Source: DATKMS01 sp041497995 (GTDB taxonomy: Bacteria; Desulfobacterota; Binatia; HRBIN30). From it: a stretch of DNA of 8,024 nt. This document shows, piece after piece, positions 1-6,269 of the stretch; position 1 is the stretch's first letter; every line of letters begins with the position of its first letter. The translations under genes and the position numbers were made by a program. The notes under the pieces were generated by a model. That model was not told where the DNA came from, ran no database searches, and worked only from the letters and a program-made list of their open reading frames with translations. The DNA lies in assembly GCA_041497995.1 (NCBI GenBank), contig JBGQHM010000307.1, positions 1-8,024 of the forward strand, in the 5' to 3' direction.

Positions 1-2744
1 GCGAGACCGCCTTGCCAGTGCTTGGCGATCGGACCGCTGGTCGTCTCGCCGAGCGCAACCGCATCCGCCCTCTCGGCTTGCATAGCTTGCCCGACGCGGT
101 CCGCGAGCGCGAGGACACCTTGGCTATCCTGCTTCGGCGAGTAGAGGCCGCCGGCGGTATCTGGATTGAAGATCGGCCAGTTCATCTGCCAGGACCAGGA
201 ATCGAGGAAGACGCCGTCGGCTCCGAGGTCGCGGACGAGTCGTGCAGCGGTCGCGGCCAGGTAGTCCTGCCATGGCTCGTAGGGCGCCACCATGGCGAAG
301 TTGTCGCCGTAGCCACCAGGTTCGTCACTATGGAACCCGTAAAGAAGCTTGGTGAGCGGATGATACGCCGCCCAGCAATAGCCGATGCTCGGTGTGGCCG
401 GCTCCGCGACGAGTCCAAGGAGGGGGCAAGCGGACGGCTGGTTGGCGATCGCTGAATTCCGGTGAATGATGAATGGCTCGACGTATAAGACGACCCGGCC
501 TAAGCCGCTGCGATGAATGTCGAAGATCCCGTCGATCAGGGCTTGCCGTCCGCCGTAATCGTTCCGCGGAACGTAGTCACCTTTGTTGAGGTACGGATTG
601 GGAATGCTCCCACCGTCCCACCAATCGTTCAGGTAGACAACGTTCGAGCCTAATGCGCGCGCCTCGTTCAGCAAGTTGATGAGGTTCTCGAAATTCGAGT
701 CGATGTGTGCGGGGAGGAACGCGCCGGCGAGCTCCGGTTCGAGATAGATCGAGCCCGCCCCCGCGCCGGTGGCCACATAGATGGCCCCGGCTTCGCGGAA
801 CCACGGGGGATTGGCGACGTAGGGTTCCTTCGCCGCGCGGCTGTTACGCACGTAGTAGTCGACCGCATGGTGCCAGTCGCCGTCGTGGTGGACGCCGATG
901 CCAAGGGTCGGGAGGGAGACCGTCCCCCCGGCGGGAAGCGTATCGATCCAGAAGCCGGTCGTTTCGATCGCGGAGAGCGTGAACTGGATCGGCGCCACGT
1001 CCTGCTCCAGGTCGCCTCCGACGTCGGCGAAGAAGAGCCCGCCGCCCCCGGCCGGGTCGTAAATGCTCGCCAGCTCCATGGCGTTCATCGAGGTCGGCAG
1101 ACCGACGTCGATATTGAACCGCTTGCCGATGGGGTCGGGTGGTGGCAGCGGAATTGGCCCGATGAAGGCGCTGTCGTTGGCCTCGAACAGAGTAACGACC
1201 TCCCCCGCGTAACCCACCACGAACACGTCTTCCTGACGCGCGTTGCGCACTACGGCCGCGACGGGTGCTCCGAGAGGCGCGAGGCCAGCCGGGCTGATTG
1301 AGATCGGCGCGCTCCATGGTCCGTCAGACGCCTCGAAGATCGTGAAGACCGCGCCGTTGTTGCCGACGAAGAAGACATCTTCCTGGTGGTCGTTGCGCCG
1401 CAGGGCGGCGAGACCGGCACCCGGCGAGACGGGAGCATGGGAGGTGATCGCGAATGGTGGAGACCAAGGTCCATCGTTCAACTCGAACGCGCTCCAGATC
1501 GCGCGATCGACGCCGGCTACGAAGATGTCCTCCTGGTGCGCATTGCGCACGACTGCCGCGATGGATGCACCGGCGGGCGCGCGGTTCGGCCCACCCACGG
1601 CAATGGGCGCGCTCCAGGCGCTGTCATTGACCTGGAAGATAGTACGGATCGCGCCGTCCGTGCCGACGTAGAACAGGTCCTCCTGCGAGCCGTTGCGCAT
1701 CAGCGCAGCGATGTGCGCGCCCGGGGTCGTCACTCCGGGTGGAGTGAGTGCGATCGGCTGCGTAAACCTCCCATTGTTGCCCTCGAAGCTCGTCCAAATC
1801 GCGCCGTCGTTGGCGGCGAAGAACACGTCTTCCTGGTGATCGTTGCGCAGCACGGCTGCGATGCCGCCGCCGGGAGGGGCCTGAATCGGGGCGCCGTCCC
1901 AGAGTCGCACCGTCTGGAACGCGCCGTCGCCGACCTCGTACGCCGTCCAGACGGCGCCGTCGTCAGCGATCACGAAGACGTCTTCCTGCTGTGCGTTCCG
2001 CCTGACCGCCGCGATCGCGCCACCTGCCGGGGCCAGGCTGGACCGCGGGAGGCGGATCGGCGCGCTCCAGGCGTTGTCATCGCGCTCGAACTGTGTCCAC
2101 AGCGCACCGTCGTTGCCGATGACGAAGGCGTCTTCCTGCGCGAAGCCGGAGGGATCTCCAGGGACGCCGTGCCGCACGACGGTGGCGACGCTGGCTGCCG
2201 CGGGCGCCAGGTGCAACGGAGCGATCACACCCATTTCTTGAGGAACCACTCCGGTGTTCTGCGACCAGTCTCCTGGGGCGATCAGACCTGTGATCTTGGG
2301 AAACACGGTGCGTAGGAACACCGGAGCGTTGCCCTCGTTGGTGACCCGCATGTCGATCGTGGCCGCCGGCTCGGTCGAGGAGGCAGAGAGCGTCAGATCG
2401 AACCGGAGCGGGTCGTTGGCTCCGTGGAGTGTGATGTGGGCTGTGTTCGACGCGGTCTCCGACGCGCTCACCACGTAGACTCCTTGGTTGCTCTGGCCGG
2501 GCGTGCCGCTATTCACAGCGTATTCGAAGAGCGAGGTTGGGTTCGACAGGTACTCGTGGTTGGTCACCTTGTCGCGAATGCTGGTCAAAGTGAGGCCCGA
2601 GCCGACATCGATTGCGATCCGGATGTCCGCGTTCTCAACCGTCAGAGTCGAAGCCGTGCCGGCCGCGGCGCGTGTCGACGCGAGCGTGGTGGCCAATAGC
2701 GCGAAGATCAAGACGTTGCGACGCGCGGTCGGCATCGCTCGCAT
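1..2744 (-). CDS. Secreted glycoside-hydrolase-like protein (DUF6259-like) with inserted seven-repeat beta-propeller; 3' end outside window
   Basis: I translated the minus strand from the ATG at 2744 and found 914 codons without a stop, running off the left edge, so the C-terminus is missing. AGGAGGG at 2751-2757 lies 6 nt upstream and fixes the start. Residues 1-28 are a signal peptide: a basic stretch with R8-R9, a hydrophobic core VLIFALLATTLA, then AAA; Sec or Tat cannot be told apart. Residues 30-174 resemble the N-terminal beta-sandwich of glycoside hydrolases. Residues 175-534 are seven repeats of about 50 residues with a QED[V/L/I/A]F core. Residues 535-630 appear to resume the sandwich (YDPAGGGGLFFAD, GDWHHAVDYY). 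From about 650 the protein looks like a TIM barrel: NDWWDGG (706-712), GDYVPRNDYGG (723-733), VVLYVEPF and LGADGVFLDSW (840-850). By family logic D848 is a candidate nucleophile and E900 (LGETTSGP) a candidate acid/base; this is inference. The order matches DUF6259-type proteins from memory; the substrate is unknown. Confidence 0.85.
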   Translation of the reverse strand, partial: MRAMPTARRNVLIFALLATTLASTRAAAGTASTLTVENADIRIAIDVGSGLTLTSIRDKVTNHEYLSNPTSLFEYAVNSGTPGQSNQGVYVVSASETASNTAHITLHGANDPLRFDLTLSASSTEPAATIDMRVTNEGNAPVFLRTVFPKITGLIAPGDWSQNTGVVPQEMGVIAPLHLAPAAASVATVVRHGVPGDPSGFAQEDAFVIGNDGALWTQFERDDNAWSAPIRLPRSSLAPAGGAIAAVRRNAQQEDVFVIADDGAVWTAYEVGDGAFQTVRLWDGAPIQAPPGGGIAAVLRNDHQEDVFFAANDGAIWTSFEGNNGRFTQPIALTPPGVTTPGAHIAALMRNGSQEDLFYVGTDGAIRTIFQVNDSAWSAPIAVGGPNRAPAGASIAAVVRNAHQEDIFVAGVDRAIWSAFELNDGPWSPPFAITSHAPVSPGAGLAALRRNDHQEDVFFVGNNGAVFTIFEASDGPWSAPISISPAGLAPLGAPVAAVVRNARQEDVFVVGYAGEVVTLFEANDSAFIGPIPLPPPDPIGKRFNIDVGLPTSMNAMELASIYDPAGGGGLFFADVGGDLEQDVAPIQFTLSAIETTGFWIDTLPAGGTVSLPTLGIGVHHDGDWHHAVDYYVRNSRAAKEPYVANPPWFREAGAIYVATGAGAGSIYLEPELAGAFLPAHIDSNFENLINLLNEARALGSNVVYLNDWWDGGSIPNPYLNKGDYVPRNDYGGRQALIDGIFDIHRSGLGRVVLYVEPFIIHRNSAIANQPSACPLLGLVAEPATPSIGYCWAAYHPLTKLLYGFHSDEPGGYGDNFAMVAPYEPWQDYLAATAARLVRDLGADGVFLDSWSWQMNWPIFNPDTAGGLYSPKQDSQGVLALADRVGQAMQAERADAVALGETTSGPIAKHWQGGL
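1143..2222 (-). repeat. Seven tandem ~150-bp coding repeats (predicted seven-bladed beta-propeller)
   Basis: The QED core motif occurs at residues 203, 253, 304, 354, 404, 454 and 504 of the protein starting at 2744, a spacing of 50-51 residues. The consensus is roughly: small-hydrophobic IAAVVRN, two variable residues, QEDVFVxG, then DGAIWTxFE, ND, xWSAPI. Repeat 1 has an extra stretch before its QED (GVPGDPSGFA), and repeat 7 loses the GAIW and WSAP signature (AGEVVT, AFIGPI). Forty-to-fifty-residue units with aromatic and WSAP-type ends are typical of PLL/tectonin-like lectin propellers, and seven is a usual blade number. The sugar-binding role is inference. An alternative is a structural spacer. 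Confidence 0.85.
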
Positions 2745-2750
2745 CGAGAG

Positions 2751-2757
2751 CCCTCCT
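2751..2757 (-). promoter_or_regulatory. Ribosome binding site of the secreted glycoside-hydrolase-like gene
   Basis: On the minus strand AGGAGGG ends 6 nt before the ATG at 2744. It is a near-perfect Shine-Dalgarno sequence and selects this start over the in-frame ATG three codons later. Confidence 0.8.
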
Positions 2758-3040
2758 AGCCGGAACGAGTCCTTACCAGAGCGGCCGCGCGCGAGTAAAG
2801 CCAATCCCTCGCCGGGTGTCGCTGATCGCGGTGTCGCTCGCTTGAACACGGCGACTCCGCCGCTGCAATGATCAGCGGGGCCGTCTGAGCATCGCCTTTG
2901 GCTCGTAATCTTGTTGTCCTTCCTGTTCTTCGTGTAGGCTTCGCCGAACGTTTGCGCGGGCGGAAGACCCGTCCGGATTGTTTGAGCACCAACGAGTCGT
3001 AGTACGCGCGGGCGAAGCTGAGCAGTCATTGCTTGGGCGG
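2758..3040. other. Divergent intergenic spacer, no gene recognised
   Basis: This is the left half of the spacer between the minus-strand secreted protein and the plus-strand genes. The open frames here are short and arginine/serine/proline-rich, as expected of non-coding GC-rich DNA. I could not find a convincing sigma-70 promoter for either direction. The only structure seen is a short stem-loop: CCGCTG (2860-2865) pairs with CAGCGG (2873-2878) across a 7-nt loop, without a T-tract. It could be an operator or chance. Confidence 0.4.
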
Positions 3041-3052
3041 GGAGGATCGAGC

Positions 3053-3327
3053 ATGGAACTTGGGAAGCCGAGTCAAACCGCGATCACTGCCGCCTTGCGT
3101 CGCTTGGCTTCAGTCGCTTCGAATGGCTCACGCCCGAAGGCGCAGGCGTATACTACGAGGGTCAGCCAGCCGAGCTGCGACCGCTCAGCGCGTGGCGGTT
3201 GGTTGCTGCCACCGTCTGCGTACACACAGCTTTCAGAGAAGCCCGCTTCGTCCTATACCGTGACCGGTCAGAACGTCTGGAATGGCAGACAAGAGACCGC
3301 GCAAAGAATATAGGGAGCCCTCAATGA
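3053..3327 (+). pseudogene. Possible small unknown gene interrupted by a frameshift
   Basis: A good Shine-Dalgarno GGAGGA (3041-3046) sits 6 nt before the ATG at 3053, which opens MELGKPSQTAITAALRRLAS. Past about 3110 this frame turns into serine/arginine/proline-rich sequence typical of a shadow frame. The neighbouring frame (codons in phase with 3325) instead reads protein-like residues such as GFSRFEWLTPEGAGVYYEG and FREARFVLYRDRSERLEWQ. That second frame is open from 3022 to a TGA at 3325-3327 but has no ATG or GTG start. One small indel near 3100-3120, where TCGCTT recurs, would join both parts into a protein of about 90 residues. Its stop overlaps the next ATG (ATGA at 3324-3327). No family is recognised. 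Alternatives are an intact 87-residue ORF ending at 3313 or no gene at all. Confidence 0.3.
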
Positions 3328-3845
3328 CCGATACACGGAAGTTACCTCCCGCCGTCGCGCTGACTCGCATGGTTTCGGGCTTTCAGCTTCCCCGAGCGCT
3401 GCAGGTCGCGGCACGTCTGAGGTTGGGTTTGTACATTCGGGAGAGCCCCCGCAGCGCGGAGGATCTCGCCACTGCCTTGGGTCTCCACGCCCGCACCCTC
3501 CACCGCCTTCTCCGGTTCCTGTCGGAGCACGGTGTCTTCGAAGAGCGCGAGGCCGGCATCTTCGCACCAACGGAACTCTCGGATCATCTCAACCTCGTCG
3601 ACTCGATCTTCTCCGGTGACGAGAGCTGGGCCGCCTGGGGCGCTCTCCCAGAGGCGCTCCGAACGGGAAGACCTACCTTCGAGAGCGCCAATGGCGCACC
3701 GTTTTTCGAGTACGCTGCGCGCCACCCCGAGCAGAATCAGAACTGGAATGATTGGAATTCGGCGACCGGGGGATCGTGGCTCCCGCCGGTGGTGACTGCA
3801 GCGACGCCATTTCTTCACGGGTTCGATGACCACCGCCCTGCATGA
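3324..3845 (+). CDS. Truncated family-2 O-methyltransferase: dimerisation/winged-helix domain only
   Basis: The start is the ATG at 3324 because AGGGAG (3312-3317) lies 6 nt upstream; an upstream in-frame ATG at 3282 lacks such a site. The 173-residue product matches the N-terminal half of family-2 SAM-dependent O-methyltransferases (hydroxyneurosporene/AcmB-like). Residues about 10-40 (MVSGFQLPRALQVAARLRLG) form the first dimerisation helices. Residues about 45-80 (RSAEDLATALGLHARTLHRL) form the winged helix, followed by the FAPTELSDHL wing. WAAWGALPEALRTGRPTF and FFEYAARHPEQNQNWNDW are further hallmarks. These enzymes are usually about 330-350 residues. Here the frame stops just after GFDDHR, where the SAM-binding VVDVGGG motif should begin, so no catalytic domain remains. 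No SAM-domain remnant is seen downstream before the amidohydrolase. It is either a dead gene or a stand-alone dimerisation/HTH protein. Confidence 0.75.
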   Translation: MTDTRKLPPAVALTRMVSGFQLPRALQVAARLRLGLYIRESPRSAEDLATALGLHARTLHRLLRFLSEHGVFEEREAGIFAPTELSDHLNLVDSIFSGDESWAAWGALPEALRTGRPTFESANGAPFFEYAARHPEQNQNWNDWNSATGGSWLPPVVTAATPFLHGFDDHRPA

Positions 3846-3886
3846 GCGCGGCGTGACCAAGGTCGATGCAGCTCCCGGTGAACGGT

Positions 3887-5377
3887 ATGAAGTCCACGTG
3901 GCGGGCGCAGTCGCAAGCGGTCGCCGTCCTTGCCTGCACACTGGCGCTGATCTGCACCGGCTGTCCTGCCAAGCGGGGCGCGTCCGTGAGCGCGCCTGCT
4001 TATGACGTCGTCATCCTCAACGGGCGAGTCATCGACCCGGAATCGCAGCTCGATGCGGTTCGCAACATCGGCATCACGCACGGCTCGATTCGCGTCATCA
4101 CTACCGATGCCTTACGTGGTCAGACCACGATTGATGCGACCGGCTTGATCGTCGCACCCGGCTTTATCGACCTGCACTCCCACGGACAGGACGCGGAGAA
4201 CTACGCACTGAAGGCTCAGGACGGCGTCACCACCGCCTTGGAGTTGGAGGTCGGTGTCGGCGACGTCGACGGGTGGTACGCCGAACGCGAGGGCCGGGCG
4301 TTGATCAACTATGGCGCCACCGCCGGGCACATCCCGGCGCGCATGGCCGTGATGCACGATCCGGGTGAGTTTCTGCCGACGGGTGATGCCGCACACCGTG
4401 CCGCCACCGACGCCGAGCTGGCGGAGATTACGCGACAGGTGACCCACGGGCTGGAACGCGGCGCGCTCGGCGTCGGACTGGGCATTCAGTACACCCCGGC
4501 GGCGACGCGCTGGGAGGTGCTGGAGATGTTTCGCGTCGCAGCCCAGTCCAAAGCGCCGGTTCACGTCCACATGCGCTACGCCAGTCTCACGGAGCCGGGC
4601 AGTAGCGTCGAGGCAACCGAAGAGGTGATTGCCGCCGCAGCACTGACTGGGGCGCCGCTGCACATCGTGCACGTCTCCAGTATGGGCCTGGCGAACACCG
4701 GCCGCTTGCTCGAGATGATTGCGGCAGCACGCGCCCGTGGCTTGGATGTGACGACCGAGTGCTATCCGTACACGGCTGGGGCGACGCGCATCGAATCGGC
4801 AATGTTCGACGCGGGCTGGCAGGAACGCATGGGGGCGGACTACTCCGACCTGCAATGGACGGCGACCGGTGAACGGCTCACGGCAGAGTCCTTCGCGCGC
4901 TACCGCAAGACCGGCGGCAGCGTCATCGGCCACATGATTCCCGAGTCAGCCGTGAACCAGGCGCTCCGCAGTCCGCTCACGATGATCGCCAGTGATGGCC
5001 GGCTGCGGCAAGGCAAAGGCCACCCGCGCGGCGCCGGCACCTACGCCCGCGTCCTGGGCCATTACGTGCGCGAGGCCAAGCTGCTGACGTGGATGGAAGC
5101 GGTGCGCAAGATGACGATCATGCCGGCGCAGCGCCTGGAGCAGCGCGCGCCGATGATGCACAACAAAGGCCGCATTCGAGTCGGCGCCGATGCGGACATC
5201 ACGATCTTTGATCCGGAACGCGTCATCGATCGCGCCACGTACAAGGAACCGGCGCTACCGTCCGCAGGAATGCAGCACGTGCTCGTCCACGGCGTGCCCG
5301 TGGTGACGGACGGCAAGTTGGTTGATGGTGTGACGCCGGGCGGGCCAGTGCGGGCACCCGTGCAGGCAGGAGGGTAG
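3887..5377 (+). CDS. Amidohydrolase lipoprotein, N-acyl-D-amino-acid deacylase-like
   Basis: This protein of about 496 residues belongs to the metal-dependent amidohydrolase superfamily, closest from memory to N-acyl-D-amino-acid/D-glutamate deacylases (Amidohydro_3 type), which hydrolyse the amide bond of N-acylated D-amino acids. Numbered from an upstream in-frame ATG at 3866, it has an N-terminal beta-sandwich strand (YDVVILNGRVIDPES, 46-60). The metal motif follows in APGFIDLHSHG (H104, H106), with acidic ELE at 126-128 as likely bridging ligand, then VHVHMR (H233/H235), HIVHVSS (H266/H269) and catalytic-type Asp in ASDG (D377). The tail GRIRVGADADITIFDP is the usual C-terminal sandwich. 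The ATG at 3887 gives an MKSTWRAQ n-region, a hydrophobic core and a lipoprotein-like LICTGC, so I prefer it; neither start has a strong SD. The residue at -3 of the lipobox is Cys, which is unusual. The protein probably acts in the periplasm or at a membrane. It is complete, with 96 bp before the next gene. Confidence 0.85.
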   Translation: MKSTWRAQSQAVAVLACTLALICTGCPAKRGASVSAPAYDVVILNGRVIDPESQLDAVRNIGITHGSIRVITTDALRGQTTIDATGLIVAPGFIDLHSHGQDAENYALKAQDGVTTALELEVGVGDVDGWYAEREGRALINYGATAGHIPARMAVMHDPGEFLPTGDAAHRAATDAELAEITRQVTHGLERGALGVGLGIQYTPAATRWEVLEMFRVAAQSKAPVHVHMRYASLTEPGSSVEATEEVIAAAALTGAPLHIVHVSSMGLANTGRLLEMIAAARARGLDVTTECYPYTAGATRIESAMFDAGWQERMGADYSDLQWTATGERLTAESFARYRKTGGSVIGHMIPESAVNQALRSPLTMIASDGRLRQGKGHPRGAGTYARVLGHYVREAKLLTWMEAVRKMTIMPAQRLEQRAPMMHNKGRIRVGADADITIFDPERVIDRATYKEPALPSAGMQHVLVHGVPVVTDGKLVDGVTPGGPVRAPVQAGG

Positions 5378-5431
5378 AGTGAACGAGCCGGGGACGATCG
5401 CGGTCGCTGTCAGTATAAGGAAGCAACCGCG

Positions 5432-5471
5432 TGATGCCTTGACATCAAATCTCATGGCATCTATGGCATCA
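5432..5471 (+). promoter_or_regulatory. Promoter with overlapping inverted/direct repeats (predicted vapBC autoregulation site)
   Basis: A perfect -35 TTGACA (5439-5444) is separated by 17 nt from TATGGC (5462-5467) as a weak -10. TGATGCC (5432-5438) is inverted as GGCATCA (5465-5471), and ATGGCATC is repeated directly at 5454-5461 and 5463-5470, so the half-sites bracket and cover the promoter. Such repeats suit binding by a ribbon-helix-helix antitoxin, alone or with its toxin. Transcription would begin at about the A of the ATG at 5474, and no Shine-Dalgarno precedes that ATG, so the transcript may be leaderless. The repeats are seen directly; their role is inferred. Confidence 0.6.
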
Positions 5472-5473
5472 GC

Positions 5474-5776
5474 ATGCGAACGACCCTGACGCTCGACGAT
5501 GATCTTGCCGGGCTCCTCAAGCGGCGGGCGCGCGCGTTGGGGGTGCCCTTCAAGGAAGCCGTCAATCGAGCGATTCGCGCGGGTCTGGGCGCGGGGGCTA
5601 CGGTCAAGCGCGGTGCGGTTCCGAAGACCATCCCGCATTCCTTTGGATTCAAGCCCGGCATCGATCTCGACAAGCTGACTCAGCTTGTCGACGAGCTCGA
5701 GGCGGACGCCTTTGCGGCGCCTCCGAGGAGGGCGCGTGATTCTGCCCGACGTCAACGTCCTCGTGCACGCCCATAA
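5474..5776 (+). CDS. vapB: VapB-type antitoxin (ribbon-helix-helix)
   Basis: This 100-residue protein would neutralise the PIN toxin encoded next and repress the shared promoter. Residues 1-38 (MRTTLTLDDDLAGLLKRRAR, then GVPFKEAVNRAIRAGL) are a typical ribbon-helix-helix DNA-binding fold: one beta-strand and two helices. Residues 62-80 (PGIDLDKLTQLVDELEADAF in part) form the amphipathic segment that binds the toxin in this antitoxin group. The last 20 residues are rich in Arg and Pro and are read through DNA shared with the toxin start, overlapping it by 41 nt; close relatives, as I remember them, usually stop near the acidic helix. The start has no SD and sits about 7 nt after the predicted -10, consistent with leaderless translation. 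Identification rests on motif pattern and gene order. Confidence 0.85.
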   Translation: MRTTLTLDDDLAGLLKRRARALGVPFKEAVNRAIRAGLGAGATVKRGAVPKTIPHSFGFKPGIDLDKLTQLVDELEADAFAAPPRRARDSARRQRPRARP

Positions 5777-6164
5777 CTCCGACTCGCCGGTGCACACGCC
5801 CGCCAGGCAGTGGTGGGATGAATGCCTGGCTGGCACCGAAGGGATTGGGCTCGCGTGGGCGACCGTGCTTGGCTTCATTCGTATCAGCACGCATCGAAAG
5901 ATTCTGACACGCCCGCTGGCCGTGGGTGGCGTGTTCGATCGGATCGAGAGTTGGCTGGCGCTGCCGCACGTGCACGTGCCGCAGCCCTCGGATGCGCATT
6001 GCTCGAAGCTCCGCGAGGCGCTGGAGCGACTGGGGACGGCGGGGAATCTGACCACCGATGCCCACCTCGCGACTCTAGCCATCGAGCGCGGGTACGTTCT
6101 GTACTCGACGGATGCAGATTTTGCTCGCTTCCCGGGCCTGCGGTGGGTAAATCCCTGCAGGTAG
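5736..6164 (+). CDS. vapC: VapC-type PIN-domain toxin ribonuclease
   Basis: This 142-residue PIN-domain protein is the likely toxin, a Mg-dependent RNase that cleaves tRNA or rRNA in characterised family members. I choose the GTG at 5736 because AGGAGG (5726-5731) lies 4 nt upstream and the product then begins with the canonical ILPDVNVLVHAH. An in-frame ATG at 5685 would add 17 basic residues and lacks a comparable site. Acidic active-site candidates are D5 (LPDVN), D108 (GNLTTDAHLA) and D126/D128 (YSTDADFARFPGLRW). The central segment reads WATVLGFIRISTH, the form of a known VapC subgroup in which the usual second acidic residue is not at its common place. Its start overlaps the end of vapB by 41 nt, so translation is probably coupled. 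The length is normal for VapC and the gene looks intact. Confidence 0.88.
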   Translation: MILPDVNVLVHAHNSDSPVHTPARQWWDECLAGTEGIGLAWATVLGFIRISTHRKILTRPLAVGGVFDRIESWLALPHVHVPQPSDAHCSKLREALERLGTAGNLTTDAHLATLAIERGYVLYSTDADFARFPGLRWVNPCR

Positions 6165-6218
6165 GGCTACGTGGGGTGCGTCCCTTATTCTGTTCGTGAG
6201 GCCGAGAGGAGACATGTC

Positions 6219-6269
6219 ATGCAGGCCTTGAGTCCTGGCATGAAATCAAAGATGAAGTGGCTCAGATGA
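6219..6269 (+). CDS. Possible 16-residue leader ORF ahead of the hydrolase remnant
   Basis: AGAGGAG (about 6205-6211) precedes the ATG at 6219 by 7 nt. The ORF reads MQALSPGMKSKMKWLR and stops at a TGA (6267-6269) that overlaps the ATG at 6266 of the hydrolase fragment as ATGA. It could be the original start of a gene that later lost its middle, a leader peptide giving coupled translation, or chance. The good SD and the ATGA overlap are the only support. Confidence 0.25.
   Translation: MQALSPGMKSKMKWLR

Noticed and set aside
12..455. Plus-strand ORF of 147 codons at the left edge
   Set aside because: It lies antisense to the continuous minus-strand reading frame, has low-complexity Arg-rich composition and no family resemblance.
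1386..2315. Plus-strand ORF of 309 codons over the repeats
   Set aside because: It is the antisense shadow of the 150-bp repeats, whose period is a multiple of three and keeps the opposite frame open. The sense strand has the signal peptide, SD and domain motifs.
2860..2878. Stem-loop CCGCTG/CAGCGG as a terminator
   Set aside because: It has only 6 bp, no T-tract, and no gene ends near it, since it lies upstream of the minus-strand start.
3126..3262. Possible promoters TATACT (3149-3154) and TATACC (about 3255-3260)
   Set aside because: The -10-like hexamers have no acceptable -35 at the right spacing, and both fall inside the putative frameshifted gene.
4112..4933. Minus-strand ORF of 273 codons
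   Set aside because: It is antisense to the well-supported amidohydrolase and shows no motifs.
5255..6082. Minus-strand ORF of 275 codons across the vapBC region
   Set aside because: It is antisense to vapB and vapC, which carry clear RHH and PIN motifs. Its composition is that of a shadow frame.
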